64,000 bases of DNA from contig NZ_VFNL01000001.1 in NCBI RefSeq assembly GCF_006715565.1, positions 186,001 to 250,000 on the forward strand, in the 5' to 3' direction. How positions within the stretch are numbered: the first letter of the stretch is position 1; each line of letters begins with the position of its first letter. Of the stretch, positions 8,753-17,663 are shown one piece after another. A model generated the notes under the pieces. The model searched no databases. It saw only the letters and a program-made list of their open reading frames with translations, and was not told the origin of the DNA. The stretch is from Microbacterium sp. SLBN-154 (GTDB taxonomy: Bacteria > Actinomycetota > Actinomycetes > Actinomycetales > Microbacteriaceae). A program made the translations under genes and the position numbers.

Positions 8753-9624
8753 TGATTCGTTCCAAAGTCTCAGCCGCGGGCTTGCGGGTTGTGCTCTTCG
8801 CCGCGGCAGCCCTCAGCGTGATCCCTATGCTCTGGCTGGTCCTCGCGCCCTCCAAGCCCCGGTCAACGTTCTCGACGTACGCTCCCCTAGCATTTGGCAG
8901 CTTCGAGAATTACGGCGTCGCTTGGGCGAACCTCATGTCGTTCCAGGACGGGATCGTCCTGCGGTGGGCGTGGAACTCAGTCTGGTACACCGCCGCGATC
9001 GTCGTCATCGCGACCGCCTCGGCTGTTGCCGCCGGTTACGCCCTGGCGGCGACCGCGATCCCATTCCGACGGACTCTCGTAACGATCACCCTAATCATGA
9101 TGCTCGTACCGTCGGTCGCTCTCGTCCTGCCGCTGTTTCTGCAGGCCACCGCCTTGGGGCTGTACAACTCCCCGTGGTCAGTGATCCTCATCAGCGCACT
9201 GAACCCATTTGGGGTGTTTCTCGCCTACATCCACTTTTCCACGGCGGTACCCCGAGAACTCTACGAAGCTGCTCGCCTCGACGGGGCGACGGAAATGGGC
9301 CTATTCGCCCGCATCGCCGTTCCGCTTTCGCGCGGAATATCGGCGATGATTGCGTTCTTCGCCTTTACCGCCGCGTGGGTCAACTACTTCTTGCCCTACG
9401 TCTTGCTGGGCAGGGGCGAGAGCTACCCACTGCCCGTGGGGCTCGGAGTTCTGTTCAGCGCCACACCCGCGCTCACGCCGGCGGCCGGCACGAACACCCT
9501 CCCCATCGGCCGCCCTGAGATCGCACTCGCGGGCCTGGTCGTAGCGTTGCCGATCCTTTTCGTGTTCCTCGCCTCATCCCGACTCCTCACGCGCGGCGCG
9601 TTCGCCGGCGCGGTCAAGAGCTAG
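8752..9624 (+). CDS. ABC sugar transporter permease (second subunit)
   Basis: A 290-residue MalG/UgpE-like permease with about six membrane segments and the EAA motif YEAARLDGATEMGLF. The GTG start shares one base with the stop codon of the first permease. No ATP-binding subunit follows. In actinobacteria CUT1 importers often share a chromosomal MsiK-type ATPase, which would explain its absence here. Confidence 0.92.
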   Translation: MIRSKVSAAGLRVVLFAAAALSVIPMLWLVLAPSKPRSTFSTYAPLAFGSFENYGVAWANLMSFQDGIVLRWAWNSVWYTAAIVVIATASAVAAGYALAATAIPFRRTLVTITLIMMLVPSVALVLPLFLQATALGLYNSPWSVILISALNPFGVFLAYIHFSTAVPRELYEAARLDGATEMGLFARIAVPLSRGISAMIAFFAFTAAWVNYFLPYVLLGRGESYPLPVGLGVLFSATPALTPAAGTNTLPIGRPEIALAGLVVALPILFVFLASSRLLTRGAFAGAVKS

Positions 9625-9642
9625 CGGAACCGTGGTCGGAAA

Positions 9643-10245
9643 GTGACGCATGTTGCTGTCGACTCACCGATCCAGCTGTGGGATCTGACGAAAGGGCACT
9701 ACGCGTGGCTGGCGCCGTCCGAGCGTTCCTTCAGCCGCACCTTCACCGTGACGAACGTCTCGGTGTTGCTCACTGCCCAGCCCGTCCACGTCGTGATCTT
9801 CGTTCAAGCGGCCGAAGAGAACGCGGAGACTGACCGACTGCTCGAGGACGCCCATCAGGACTTCCCCATGCTCGGGATCGTGGCCCGCCGTCCGCTCGAT
9901 CAGCCGACGGCGTCCACGAGGCTGACTAACGCCGCTGAACGACGCGGACTTGTGCCCCGAACGCTCAGCCGCGGCCGGGCCGGCCTTTTCTTTCTCGCTG
10001 ACCCGGGGGTGGATGAGCCGGGGACGCTGAAGCGACTTGGCATTCCGTTCGAAACCTTCGGCCGGAAGCGCCTCAGTTGGGGCGGCGACTGGGCCGTCTC
10101 GCTCAACGCGGGACCGTACGTTCCGGCATGTCGAGGCTTGCGCGCAACCCTCGACGGGTTGGACCCCAGCGCGTTGCGCCTGATCCGGGAGGGACCGGCG
10201 CCTCGCTTCTCCTCCCTCTCCGTCCGGGAAGGAAAAGGCCGGTGA
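9643..10245 (+). CDS. Uncharacterised 200-residue protein of the sugar operon
   Basis: I do not recognise this soluble protein. GTG 9643 follows a weak GGAAAG site 18 bases after the permease stop. It has no signal peptide or membrane segment. It contains a beta-rich first half (TFTVTNVSVLLTAQPVHVVIFVQ) and a C-terminal half with WGGDWAVSLN. Its stop overlaps the GTG of the mutarotase gene, so both are translated together. Position suggests a role in handling the imported sugar, possibly an accessory or unrecognised enzyme of the pathway. Confidence 0.65.
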   Translation: MTHVAVDSPIQLWDLTKGHYAWLAPSERSFSRTFTVTNVSVLLTAQPVHVVIFVQAAEENAETDRLLEDAHQDFPMLGIVARRPLDQPTASTRLTNAAERRGLVPRTLSRGRAGLFFLADPGVDEPGTLKRLGIPFETFGRKRLSWGGDWAVSLNAGPYVPACRGLRATLDGLDPSALRLIREGPAPRFSSLSVREGKGR

Positions 10246-10595
10246 CCTCTAGGCCCACGGGCGAGACACGGGTTCGTCGCATCGCCGCCGTCATCGGTCT
10301 ACCGCCGGAGAACCGCGACGAGTACGAGCGGCTCCACCGTGAGGTGTGGCCGGCCGTCTTGGAGCGGATCGCGCTCAGCCACATCCGAAACTACTCCATC
10401 TATCGGCACGGCGACACGCTCTTTTCGTACTTCGAGTACGTCGGAGAAGACTTCGAGGCAGACATGGCGGCGATGGCGTCAGACCCGGAAAGCCAGAGAT
10501 GGGTGTCAATCTGCCATCCCCTACAGCGCCCCTTCCCCGAGCGCGGCGAAGATGAATGGTGGATGCGCATTGATGAGGTGTTTCACACTGACTGA
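10242..10595 (+). CDS. L-rhamnose mutarotase-family (RhaM-like) protein
   Basis: A 117-residue dimeric alpha/beta-barrel protein that interconverts the alpha and beta anomers of a 6-deoxyhexose. Signatures include NRDEYERLHREVWPAVLERI, HIRNYSIYRHGDTLFSYFEYVG and the C-terminal EVFHTD. The family (COG3254 type) includes mutarotases for L-rhamnose and also for L-fucose. GTG 10242 has GGAAGGAAAAGG just upstream and overlaps the previous stop. Its presence suggests that the imported sugar is a 6-deoxyhexose. Confidence 0.88.
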   Translation: MTSRPTGETRVRRIAAVIGLPPENRDEYERLHREVWPAVLERIALSHIRNYSIYRHGDTLFSYFEYVGEDFEADMAAMASDPESQRWVSICHPLQRPFPERGEDEWWMRIDEVFHTD

Positions 10596-11306
10596 GCTTG
10601 TGAGACCGGTATCGGAATAAGCTCCTGTCCGGGATAAGACTCAAGCGTCGAGCCGTCGTTTCCACACCTGAGGAGCCGTCTCGGCGCGGGCGTCGGTGCA
10701 CGCGCTACGATTGCTGCTGAAGTGCGCGCCTGGCGTCAGACCGGGCTGGGTCAACAACCTCAGTTGCTTGCGGGCCTGCAGGGCGGATCCGGGCTGGCCG
10801 GGCATTGCATCCAGCTACACGCGGAACCTCTCATGAACCCTCGAGGAGAGTCACGGGCTCCGCAGTCGTCGCCGTCTCAGACATTCTGGGCCCGATGCCG
10901 GGGTGGCCGAAGAGAGCCGGGATGAGCGCGACCGCCGGCTGACGGGACACCGGCCGGTCCCTGGTCAGTGGGCACCGTCTGAGGTGACTCGAGGACGTCC
11001 CGCCGTTCCTGCATCGATCATCTCGCGCGATCCGGTAGCGCGACGCGTAACTCGAGCACCGGAGTTCATCAGCCGGCTGGACGGACGAGCGGGGCTTCGG
11101 CTCCCCTGCTGAGCGGCGCCCCCGGCCACCGGCTGACGCCAGCCGGCAACGAGCGGCGGCAGTTCTGGCAGACGTGTTGGCAGCCAGAATGAGAGCAGCG
11201 CCAACGATGAGGTTCACGAGAATGGTGCTGTCGGGGCTGGTGGCGTCGACCTGCGCGACGACAAGCCCTGACTGGACCGCTGTCGCGGTCCCGTTAGCAT
11301 GGCGGC
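10596..11306. other. 711-bp region without a convincing gene
   Basis: This gap separates the two sugar blocks. The only notable coding-like signal is a hydrophobic stretch on the minus strand near 11150-11250 (reading ILVNLIVGAALILAANTS) that has no credible start or continuation. It could be the tail of a decayed membrane protein, but I cannot assign it. Nothing else is supported. Confidence 0.4.
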
Positions 11307-11990
11307 ATGGCGGTCACCGACGGGGCGATCCGGAAGATCAGGGACATGATCACGGCAGGGGAACTCGCTCCCGGCGATCGGCTACCGCCGGAGAAGGAGT
11401 TGAGCGAACATCTCGGGCTGTCGCGGAGTTCGCTCCGCGAGGCGGTAAAGGCCCTCGAGGTGATACGGGTGCTCGATGTGCGCCGCGGTGACGGCACCTA
11501 CGTGACGAGCCTAGAGCCGAGACTGCTCTTGGAAGCGATGAGCTTCGTCGCCGATCTGCACACTGCGCGCTCGGTGGTGGAAATTTTTGGAGTACGCCGC
11601 ATCCTCGAACCGGCCGCCGCAGCTCTGGCGGCCATCCGGATCGACGACGAGGGAATCGTGAGCCTTGAGGTGATGTTGGCCGAAGTGAACCCACACACCG
11701 ACGTGGAAGAGCTTGTGCGGCACGACCTTGGGTTTCACCAGGCAATCGCTGCGGCATCGGGCAATGACTACTTGAGCGGACTTGTCGAATCGATGGCGAG
11801 TGGCACGGTTCGCGCAAGGCTGTGGCGAGGCATCACTCAGCGCGGCGCGACGGAGCGGACCATCGCCGAGCATCGTGCAATTCTCGACGCCCTGCGCCGC
11901 GGTGACGCCGAACTCGCCTCAGCGCTCACGTTGGCCCATATCGCCGGCATTGAGGAATGGCTCAAGGAAGCCTTGGGGTTCGACGAGTGA
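11307..11990 (+). CDS. GntR-family (FadR subgroup) transcriptional regulator
   Basis: A 227-residue regulator. The winged-helix domain (LPPEKELSEHLGLSRSSLREAVKALEV) is followed by an FCD effector domain with the metal-type histidines (VRHDLGFHQAIAAASGN, EHRAILDALRRGD). Such proteins sense sugar acids, lactate or related organic acids. It precedes the convergent aldo/keto reductase and probably controls the L-fucose-type gene set. A perfect ACATC-T-GATGT palindrome in the divergent promoter at 13065-13075 is a plausible target. Confidence 0.92.
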   Translation: MAVTDGAIRKIRDMITAGELAPGDRLPPEKELSEHLGLSRSSLREAVKALEVIRVLDVRRGDGTYVTSLEPRLLLEAMSFVADLHTARSVVEIFGVRRILEPAAAALAAIRIDDEGIVSLEVMLAEVNPHTDVEELVRHDLGFHQAIAAASGNDYLSGLVESMASGTVRARLWRGITQRGATERTIAEHRAILDALRRGDAELASALTLAHIAGIEEWLKEALGFDE

Positions 11991-12023
11991 GGCATTCGGG
12001 GTGCCGCCGCCCGATTGATTCTG

Positions 12024-13010
12024 TCATTTCGCTCGGAATGTGGGTTCCCCGACGATAGGGTCGTGGATAAGTCCGCGGGCAGAGAGCGTGACCCAAAGTT
12101 CATCCGGGATGAACTCGGCCGCACGGGTCGCGTTCTGCGTCACCGATCGAGGATTGGCCGTGCCGACGACCACGGTCGCGACAGCGGGGTGCCGAAGGGG
12201 GAACTGCAGCGCCGCCGTCGGGAGCTCCACTCCGAACTCCGCGCAGGTCTGGGCGAGGGCCGCTGCGCGGTCGAGCACCGCGGCAGACGCTTCCGCGTAG
12301 TTGTAGGTCGCGCCCCACGCCGGATCGGGATTGGCGAGAAGCCCTGAGTTGAACGGCGCAGCCGCAACAATGCGCACGCTCCTCTCGGCCGCGAGAGGCA
12401 AGAGCTCTGCTGCTGCGACCTGCTCGAGCAGCGTGTAACGTCCGGCGACCATCACTACGTCGAGGTCTCCCTCGGCGATGGCGCGCGCAGCTACACCCGC
12501 GTCATTCACCCCGACCCCGATCGCGTCGACAAGACCCTCATCCCGCAGCGCCGCGAGAGCGGGCAGACCCTCGCGGAGCCCTTTATCAAGGTCGTAGACA
12601 TCGGGGTCGTGCAGATAGGCGATATCGATCCGGTCGATACCCATCCGCTCGAACGAGTCCTCGAGCGATCGGCGGACACCAGGCAGAGTCGGATCGAAGC
12701 GTCGCACGAGATCATCGGGTACGTGGAAGTGAGCTTTCAGGTCGCGTCCGCCGGAGAACGCGGGGTTCGGCTTAAGCAGCCGCCCAACCTTGGTGGAGAG
12801 AAGATACTGTTCGCGGGGCTTGCCGCGAAGGAACGCACCCAAGCGTCGCTCGGAGAGTCCCAGTCCGTAGTGGGGGGCAGTGTCAAAGTAGCGGATGCCG
12901 CCCTCCCAGGCCGCCTCCATAGCCGCATGCGCCGTTTCGTCAGACACGACGCGATAGAGATTGCCGATCGATGCTGCACCGAATCCGAGTGGTCCAAACT
13001 CCGTTGTCAT
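12024..13010 (-). CDS. Aldo/keto reductase, L-fucose (D-threo-aldose) 1-dehydrogenase type
   Basis: A 328-residue AKR. The catalytic tetrad is visible at Asp43 and Tyr48 (YFDTAPHYGLG), Lys74 (STKVG) and His134 (YLHDPD). The YGLGLSERRLG stretch and the long HDPDVYD loop are characteristic of the L-fucose/D-threo-aldose dehydrogenase branch, which oxidises C1 of the sugar to a lactone with NAD(P)+. It is divergent from the FAH hydrolase and SDR genes, which would carry out later steps of the same pathway. It acts in the cytoplasm. Exact sugar specificity is inferred. Confidence 0.85.
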   Translation of the reverse strand: MTTEFGPLGFGAASIGNLYRVVSDETAHAAMEAAWEGGIRYFDTAPHYGLGLSERRLGAFLRGKPREQYLLSTKVGRLLKPNPAFSGGRDLKAHFHVPDDLVRRFDPTLPGVRRSLEDSFERMGIDRIDIAYLHDPDVYDLDKGLREGLPALAALRDEGLVDAIGVGVNDAGVAARAIAEGDLDVVMVAGRYTLLEQVAAAELLPLAAERSVRIVAAAPFNSGLLANPDPAWGATYNYAEASAAVLDRAAALAQTCAEFGVELPTAALQFPLRHPAVATVVVGTANPRSVTQNATRAAEFIPDELWVTLSARGLIHDPIVGEPTFRAK

Positions 13011-13064
13011 GTGCGCTCAACTCCATTTCGGGGGACCTCGGGACGGCGGAGTCTGACAATCAAA

Positions 13065-13075
13065 ACATCTGATGT
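13065..13075. promoter_or_regulatory. Palindromic candidate operator in the fucose-type divergent promoter
   Basis: ACATCTGATGT is a perfect 5-1-5 inverted repeat inside the 179-bp gap between the divergent aldo/keto reductase and hydrolase genes. A half-like TGATGT recurs at about 13168. Location and symmetry suit the GntR regulator encoded nearby. Binding is inferred. Confidence 0.4.
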
Positions 13076-13189
13076 CTGGCTGCGGGCCCATGCGTCAGTA
13101 TGCCAGAATCAGTGGGTACACCTACTGCCCAGGTCGACGGAGCCAGGCCGGCCCCGCGCCGCTGCTCTGATGTTTGAAGGGATTGACCG

Positions 13190-14038
13190 ATGAAGCTGTC
13201 ACGACTCGGCCCGGTCGGCGAAGAAGTGCCAGTCGTCTGGGAGGAGGATCGAGCCTTCGATCTCCGCCCCCTCACCGCAGATATTGACGGCGCGTTCCTC
13301 TCGTCCGATCCCGTCGCCCAGGTGCGCGTCGCGTTGGCCGACCGCCGACTTCCCATGGTCGGTGAGGCGGACGCGCTGCGGGTCGGAGCTCCGATCGTGA
13401 GGCCGTCGGCGGTGTACTGCATCGGCATGAACTATGCCGCGCACGCCGCCGAGTCGGGTTCCGCACCACCTGAGCACATGGTCATGTTCATGAAGTCACC
13501 CAACACGGTTGTCGGGCCCAACGATGACGTCGCGGTGCCTCGGGGCAGCACGAAGACGGATTGGGAGGTCGAGTTGGGCATCGTCATCGGAGCTCGAGCC
13601 TCATACCTTGAATCCGCCGCCGACGCCCGCCTCCACATCGCCGGATACGTCGTCGCCAACGACTTGTCCGAGCGAGACTGGCAGATTGCAGTTTCCGGCG
13701 GGCAATGGTCCAAGGGGAAGTCCGGCCCAGGGTTTTGTCCGCTCGGTCCCGCGCTTGTAACGCCCGACGAGATCGACGCGAGCGACCTTCGCCTGCGCAG
13801 CTGGGTGAATGGCGAGCCGCGACAGGACTCCCGCACCTCCGACCTCATCTTTGGGATCGAGCAAATCGTGTGGGAACTGAGCCAGTACCTCATCCTTGAG
13901 CCCGGCGACCTGATCCTGACCGGCACCCCCGAGGGAGTGGCACTGTCGGGCCGCTTCCCTTACCTCACCCCGGGAGACATCGTTGAGCTCGAGATCGAGG
14001 GTCTGGGCCGCCAGCGCCAGACCGTCGTCGCCGGTTGA
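13190..14038 (+). CDS. Fumarylacetoacetate hydrolase-family protein, probable 2,4-diketo-3-deoxy-L-fuconate hydrolase
   Basis: A 282-residue FAH-fold protein. The metal site is visible in the E-x-E motif of DWEVELGIVIG and in the downstream ANDLSERDWQ. LTGTPEGV is the usual C-terminal signature. FAH enzymes cleave C-C bonds in 1,3-diketo acids. In non-phosphorylative L-fucose catabolism the family member splits 2,4-diketo-3-deoxy-L-fuconate into pyruvate and L-lactate. That role is inferred from the adjacent SDR, the AKR and the L-lactate dehydrogenase. ATG 13190 has GAAGG upstream. Confidence 0.85.
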   Translation: MKLSRLGPVGEEVPVVWEEDRAFDLRPLTADIDGAFLSSDPVAQVRVALADRRLPMVGEADALRVGAPIVRPSAVYCIGMNYAAHAAESGSAPPEHMVMFMKSPNTVVGPNDDVAVPRGSTKTDWEVELGIVIGARASYLESAADARLHIAGYVVANDLSERDWQIAVSGGQWSKGKSGPGFCPLGPALVTPDEIDASDLRLRSWVNGEPRQDSRTSDLIFGIEQIVWELSQYLILEPGDLILTGTPEGVALSGRFPYLTPGDIVELEIEGLGRQRQTVVAG

Positions 14039-14054
14039 AACACTGGAGTACCGC

Positions 14055-14813
14055 ATGTCTTTACCACTCGATTCCCTCGTGGCGATTGTCACCGGCGGAG
14101 CATCCGGGCTGGGTGCCGCGATCACCAAACGCCTACAGAACGATGGTGCGACCGTCGTCGTCTTCGACCTGAACGCGGATGCCGAAACTGACGCTGATCT
14201 CGCGGTCGCCGTCGACGTCACCGATGACGCGTCGGTCATCGCCGGCGTCGAACGCGCCGCCGGGCAGTTCGGCCGGATCGACATCCTGGTCAACAACGCG
14301 GGCATCGGCGCACTGGGCGATGTCACCGCCAACTCCGACGACGAGTGGCATCACGTGTGGGACATCAACGTCGTCGGCATCGCCCGCGTCAGCCGGGCCG
14401 CCCTGCCCTATCTGCAACGATCCCCCGCGGCTGCCATCTGCAACACCTCTTCCATAGCCGCCACAGCCGGGTTGCCCCAGCGCGCCCTCTACAGCGCCAC
14501 CAAGGGTGCGGTACAGTCCCTTACTCTCGCCATGGCAGCCGACCACTTGCGCGAGGGCATTCGCGTCAATGCGGTCAATCCTGGCACAGCCGACACCCCG
14601 TGGATCGAGCGGCTCTTGAGCGCAGCACCAGATCCCATCACCGAGCGCGCATCCCTCGAATCGCGTCAGCCCCACGGCCGGCTCGTCACTGCCGCGGAAG
14701 TCGCTGACGCCGTCGCCTACCTTGTCAGCCCTCGCGCCGGCTCTACTACTGGCGTCGCACTCGCCGTTGACGGTGGCATGCAGGCGCTCAGGCTCAGGCC
14801 AAAAGTGGGGTGA
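14055..14813 (+). CDS. SDR, probable 2-keto-3-deoxy-L-fuconate dehydrogenase
   Basis: A 252-residue classical SDR: TGGASGLG cofactor motif near residue 14, NNAGIG, catalytic Ser (NTSSIA) and YSATKG (Tyr/Lys), and a VDGGMQ C-terminus. ATG 14055 lies 16 bases after the hydrolase stop; the frame is open further upstream but overlaps the hydrolase. Oxidation of the C4 hydroxyl of 2-keto-3-deoxy-L-fuconate would provide the substrate of the preceding FAH enzyme. Assignment of the substrate rests on gene context. Confidence 0.85.
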   Translation: MSLPLDSLVAIVTGGASGLGAAITKRLQNDGATVVVFDLNADAETDADLAVAVDVTDDASVIAGVERAAGQFGRIDILVNNAGIGALGDVTANSDDEWHHVWDINVVGIARVSRAALPYLQRSPAAAICNTSSIAATAGLPQRALYSATKGAVQSLTLAMAADHLREGIRVNAVNPGTADTPWIERLLSAAPDPITERASLESRQPHGRLVTAAEVADAVAYLVSPRAGSTTGVALAVDGGMQALRLRPKVG

Positions 14814-15158
14814 TGTCTCACTCGGCCACATCGCAGGTCATGCGCAACACTCGCTTGGGGGTTGCGCATATCGGGTCGCGGCGGCCTGTATGCCGCGGAG
14901 ACGGCAGGGTCAAGGCGCGTCGGTCCACTTTCCTAAACCGAACGGGCCTCCTTATCTCCCGCAGTTCCGCGAGCGTCATCTGGACAGCACGAGGCGCCGG
15001 CCGGACTCAGCACTGACCCTCGCCGTCGCGTGGGAAACCGCCCAGGCGCCGCGTCCCGAACGCGGCACTCTCGACAGATCGCTCGAAGACCTTTGGAATC
15101 TCGTCGCCCGTAACCATGAACTCCGCCACCACGATCCCCGCCCTGAGAAGGAGTGACC
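14814..15158. other. 345-bp gap with no supported gene
   Basis: Between the SDR and the lactate dehydrogenase I see no credible gene. The only clear signal is the AGAAGGAG ribosome-binding site (15146-15153) placed five bases before the lldD start. Confidence 0.5.
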
Positions 15159-16400
15159 ATGGTCACCCGTCAGCTTCCCCGCCCCGCCGAGCTGCTGGAG
15201 CTCATGCAGTTCAAACGTCCCGAGTTCAACGGACGGAAGCGTCGACTCGAGGCGGCGTTGACGATCGCGGATCTGCGGGTGATCGCGAAGCGTCGCACGC
15301 CGAATGCGGCCTTCGACTACACCGACGGCGCCGCCGAGGGCGAGATCTCACTGCACCGGGCGCGGCAGGCGTTCGAGGATGTCGAGTTCCACCCCGACGT
15401 TCTGCGTCCCGCGCCCGAGGTCGACACCTCCTGTGAGATCCTCGGGGGTCCCTCGGCGCTGCCGTTCGGGATCGCCCCCACCGGATTCACCCGATTGATG
15501 CAGACCGAGGGGGAGAGCGCGGGGGCCTCGGCGGCGGGCGCGGCGGGGATCCCGTTCACGCTGTCCACCCTCGGGACCACCTCGATCGAGGACGTCAAAG
15601 CCGCGAACCCGATGGGACGCAACTGGTTCCAGTTGTATGTCATGCGTCAGCGTGAGATCTCCTTCGGCTTGGTGGAGCGCGCCGCGAAGGCCGGTTTCGA
15701 CACCCTGCAGTTCACCGTGGACACCCCTGTCGCCGGGGCACGGCTCCGTGACAAGCGCAACGGATTCTCCATCCCCCCGCAACTGACGCTCGGCACGATC
15801 ATCAACGCCATCCCCCGGCCGTGGTGGTGGATCGACTTCCTGACCACCCCGAAGCTCGAGTTCGCATCCCTCAGCACCACCGGCGGCACCGTCGGGGAGT
15901 TGTTGAATGCCGCGATGGACCCCACCATCAGCTACGACGACCTCGACCTCATCCGCTCGATGTGGCCCGGGAAACTCGTCGTGAAAGGGGTGCAGAACGT
16001 CGCGGACGCCGCTCGCCTCGTCGACAGCGGAGTGGATGGCATCATCCTGTCCAATCACGGCGGCCGCCAGCTCGACCGCGCCCCGGTGCCGTTCCACCTT
16101 CTCCCGCAGGTGGTCCGCGAGGTCGGGAAGGACGCCACGATCATGGTCGACACCGGCATCATGAACGGCGCCGACATCGTCGCATCCCTCGCCCTGGGCG
16201 CGAAATTCACCCTCATCGGCCGCGCCTACCTCTACGGACTCATGGCCGGCGGCCGGCAGGGCGTCGACCGCACCATCACCATCCTCCGCAGCGAGATCGA
16301 ACGCACCATGGCACTCCTCGGCGTCTCCACCCTCGCCGAACTCCAACCACGTCACGTCACACAACTCCGCCACCTTGTCCCGATCACAGTAACTTCCTAA
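15159..16400 (+). CDS. lldD: FMN-dependent L-lactate dehydrogenase (alpha-hydroxy-acid oxidase family)
   Basis: A 413-residue flavoprotein that oxidises L-lactate to pyruvate and passes electrons to the respiratory chain. Diagnostic features are [11 protein letters not shown] (active-site Tyr), [10 protein letters not shown], the FQLYVMR segment and the SNHGGRQLD motif with catalytic His and Arg. Then comes the C-terminal phosphate-binding region ([20 protein letters not shown]). ATG 15159 is preferred over GTG 15153 because of the Shine-Dalgarno spacing. Lying after the fucose-type hydrolase, it would consume the lactate released by that pathway. Confidence 0.93.
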   Translation: MVTRQLPRPAELLELMQFKRPEFNGRKRRLEAALTIADLRVIAKRRTPNAAFDYTDGAAEGEISLHRARQAFEDVEFHPDVLRPAPEVDTSCEILGGPSALPFGIAPTGFTRLMQTEGESAGASAAGAAGIPFTLSTLGTTSIEDVKAANPMGRNWFQLYVMRQREISFGLVERAAKAGFDTLQFTVDTPVAGARLRDKRNGFSIPPQLTLGTIINAIPRPWWWIDFLTTPKLEFASLSTTGGTVGELLNAAMDPTISYDDLDLIRSMWPGKLVVKGVQNVADAARLVDSGVDGIILSNHGGRQLDRAPVPFHLLPQVVREVGKDATIMVDTGIMNGADIVASLALGAKFTLIGRAYLYGLMAGGRQGVDRTITILRSEIERTMALLGVSTLAELQPRHVTQLRHLVPITVTS

Positions 16401-16963
16401 ATCATTGGGACACGAACGTCTGGACAGGTGTGTCCGGTCGGGCTTCCGGGGCGTTGCATTAGTTCCCCTATCGACGACCAGTGCGCCATCCCGGGCAATC
16501 GGGAGTCTCCCGCAAAGCCGAGGCGACCACCGCGGCGCGCATCCCAGCGCAGTAGCCATCGATGAGCCTCCCGGTGCACGGAACAGTCGAGGGGGCAGCC
16601 GGGTTAGGAGCCACCGCAGCAATCATTTCCTCGCAATCTCGGACTCCTCGCACGAGGCCGGTTGACGCAGCCGCCTCGTTTGACAAGGGTCCCCCTTGCC
16701 GGCCGCGCGTGTATCGCTCTCCTCACCGTTCTGCCTCGGATCCCGTGATTGCGTGTGAAGCTGACATCGCTTGTAGTCGGCGAACTGCGTTTTCGATTGA
16801 GCGCGACTTCGCGCATACAGCCGTCACGCGTCACGGTGCTACCTCTCCCCTATGGGCCGTCTTGGCGACGGCGGCGACACTGCCAAGCACCGGACCGTCG
16901 AGCGACGTATCAGCGGAAGGGTCGCTTAGCGAGCAGTTGCATCAGGCAATAGTCGTGAACCCG
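16401..16963. other. 563-bp region with no supported gene, between sugar genes and the conjugative region
   Basis: I read this gap on both strands and found only short frames without convincing start sites or recognisable motifs. It is the natural place to look for a left attachment site of the mobile element. I could not find a copy of the tRNA-Ser 3' sequence present at 49075-49120. Confidence 0.45.
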
Positions 16964-17281
16964 TCACACCTCACCGAGCGCCTGCCCGAGCTGAAGGTAG
17001 AGCAGCGACACGAGTTGCCCGTCCACGCTGTACCGCACGCGCCCCCCGCGCTCCCACTGGTCACGCGGGGGATCAGCCACGAGCAGCCCGGCATCCAACA
17101 TCTTCTCTAGCGCGTTGAAGACGGTCGGTGAGGGCACCCCGAGTGCAGCGGAGATCTCGGCGCGAGACGAGTTCGGATGCTCTCTGAGGTATCCGATGAT
17201 CCCGGTTCGTAGCCGGTTGCCGAACGCTTCGATGGGGTCCTCCGCGCGATCACTATTCGCGGGGCGGGCGTACTTGGGCAC
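16964..17281 (-). CDS. Winged-helix transcriptional regulator
   Basis: A 105-residue single-domain regulator. The helix-turn-helix spans roughly residues 35-62 (SRAEISAALGVPSPTVFNALEKMLDAGLL), followed by a beta wing (RGGRVRYSVDGQLV). This resembles ArsR/MarR-like winged-helix proteins, without obvious metal ligands. It is divergent from the conjugation operon across a 382-bp gap, which suggests control of transfer genes or of itself. Ligand unknown. Confidence 0.8.
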   Translation of the reverse strand: MPKYARPANSDRAEDPIEAFGNRLRTGIIGYLREHPNSSRAEISAALGVPSPTVFNALEKMLDAGLLVADPPRDQWERGGRVRYSVDGQLVSLLYLQLGQALGEV

Positions 17282-17663
17282 GCTCCATTCTCTCGATAGA
17301 CCTACGGGTCCGTCCAGATAACCGCATGAAAAAAAGCTTTGCTCACCTGAGTGTAGCTATGTACCATGCACTCATGTCAAGGTCCGCGGCGCCCCTTCGA
17401 GCACACGATGCTCGATCGGCGCGCTCGCCCTTGTCCCCCAAAAGACCTACAGACACCGCCCTGAGGGCCGACATAGCATCGGGACTTAACGCGACGATGC
17501 CAACCCCCCGAGCTCCTCGCGCTCTTGCTGTGCATGCCATAAATCCCCGATCAGAAGTATTTTTACGATCTACCCCTTGCGTGCTTAGGATGCCGGGACA
17601 GCGTGTAGCGCGACTCGTCACGTGGGTCAGCGCATTCGCTGTTCTCGAAGGCGAGGAGCGATC
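17282..17663. promoter_or_regulatory. Divergent regulatory region before the conjugation operon
   Basis: This 382-bp gap lies between the winged-helix gene and the first conjugation gene. TTTACG (17562-17567) and TAGGAT (17586-17591), 18 bases apart, could form a weak promoter for the plus-strand operon. The AAAAAAAGCTTTGCTC stretch near 17329 is AT-rich compared with its surroundings. No gene is evident. Confidence 0.35.

Noticed and set aside
10831..11217. 128-codon minus-strand frame with a hydrophobic start
   Set aside because: Only the first ~20 residues look protein-like. The remainder is Arg/Ser-rich, and no ribosome site or homology is apparent; kept only as a remark on the gap.
13983..14054. 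Upstream extension of the SDR gene at 14055
   Set aside because: The extension overlaps the end of the FAH hydrolase and lacks a ribosome site; the Rossmann motif begins at the usual distance from ATG 14055.
15348..16622. Long minus-strand frame opposite lldD
   Set aside because: It is antisense to a clear FMN-dependent dehydrogenase, with no domain of its own.
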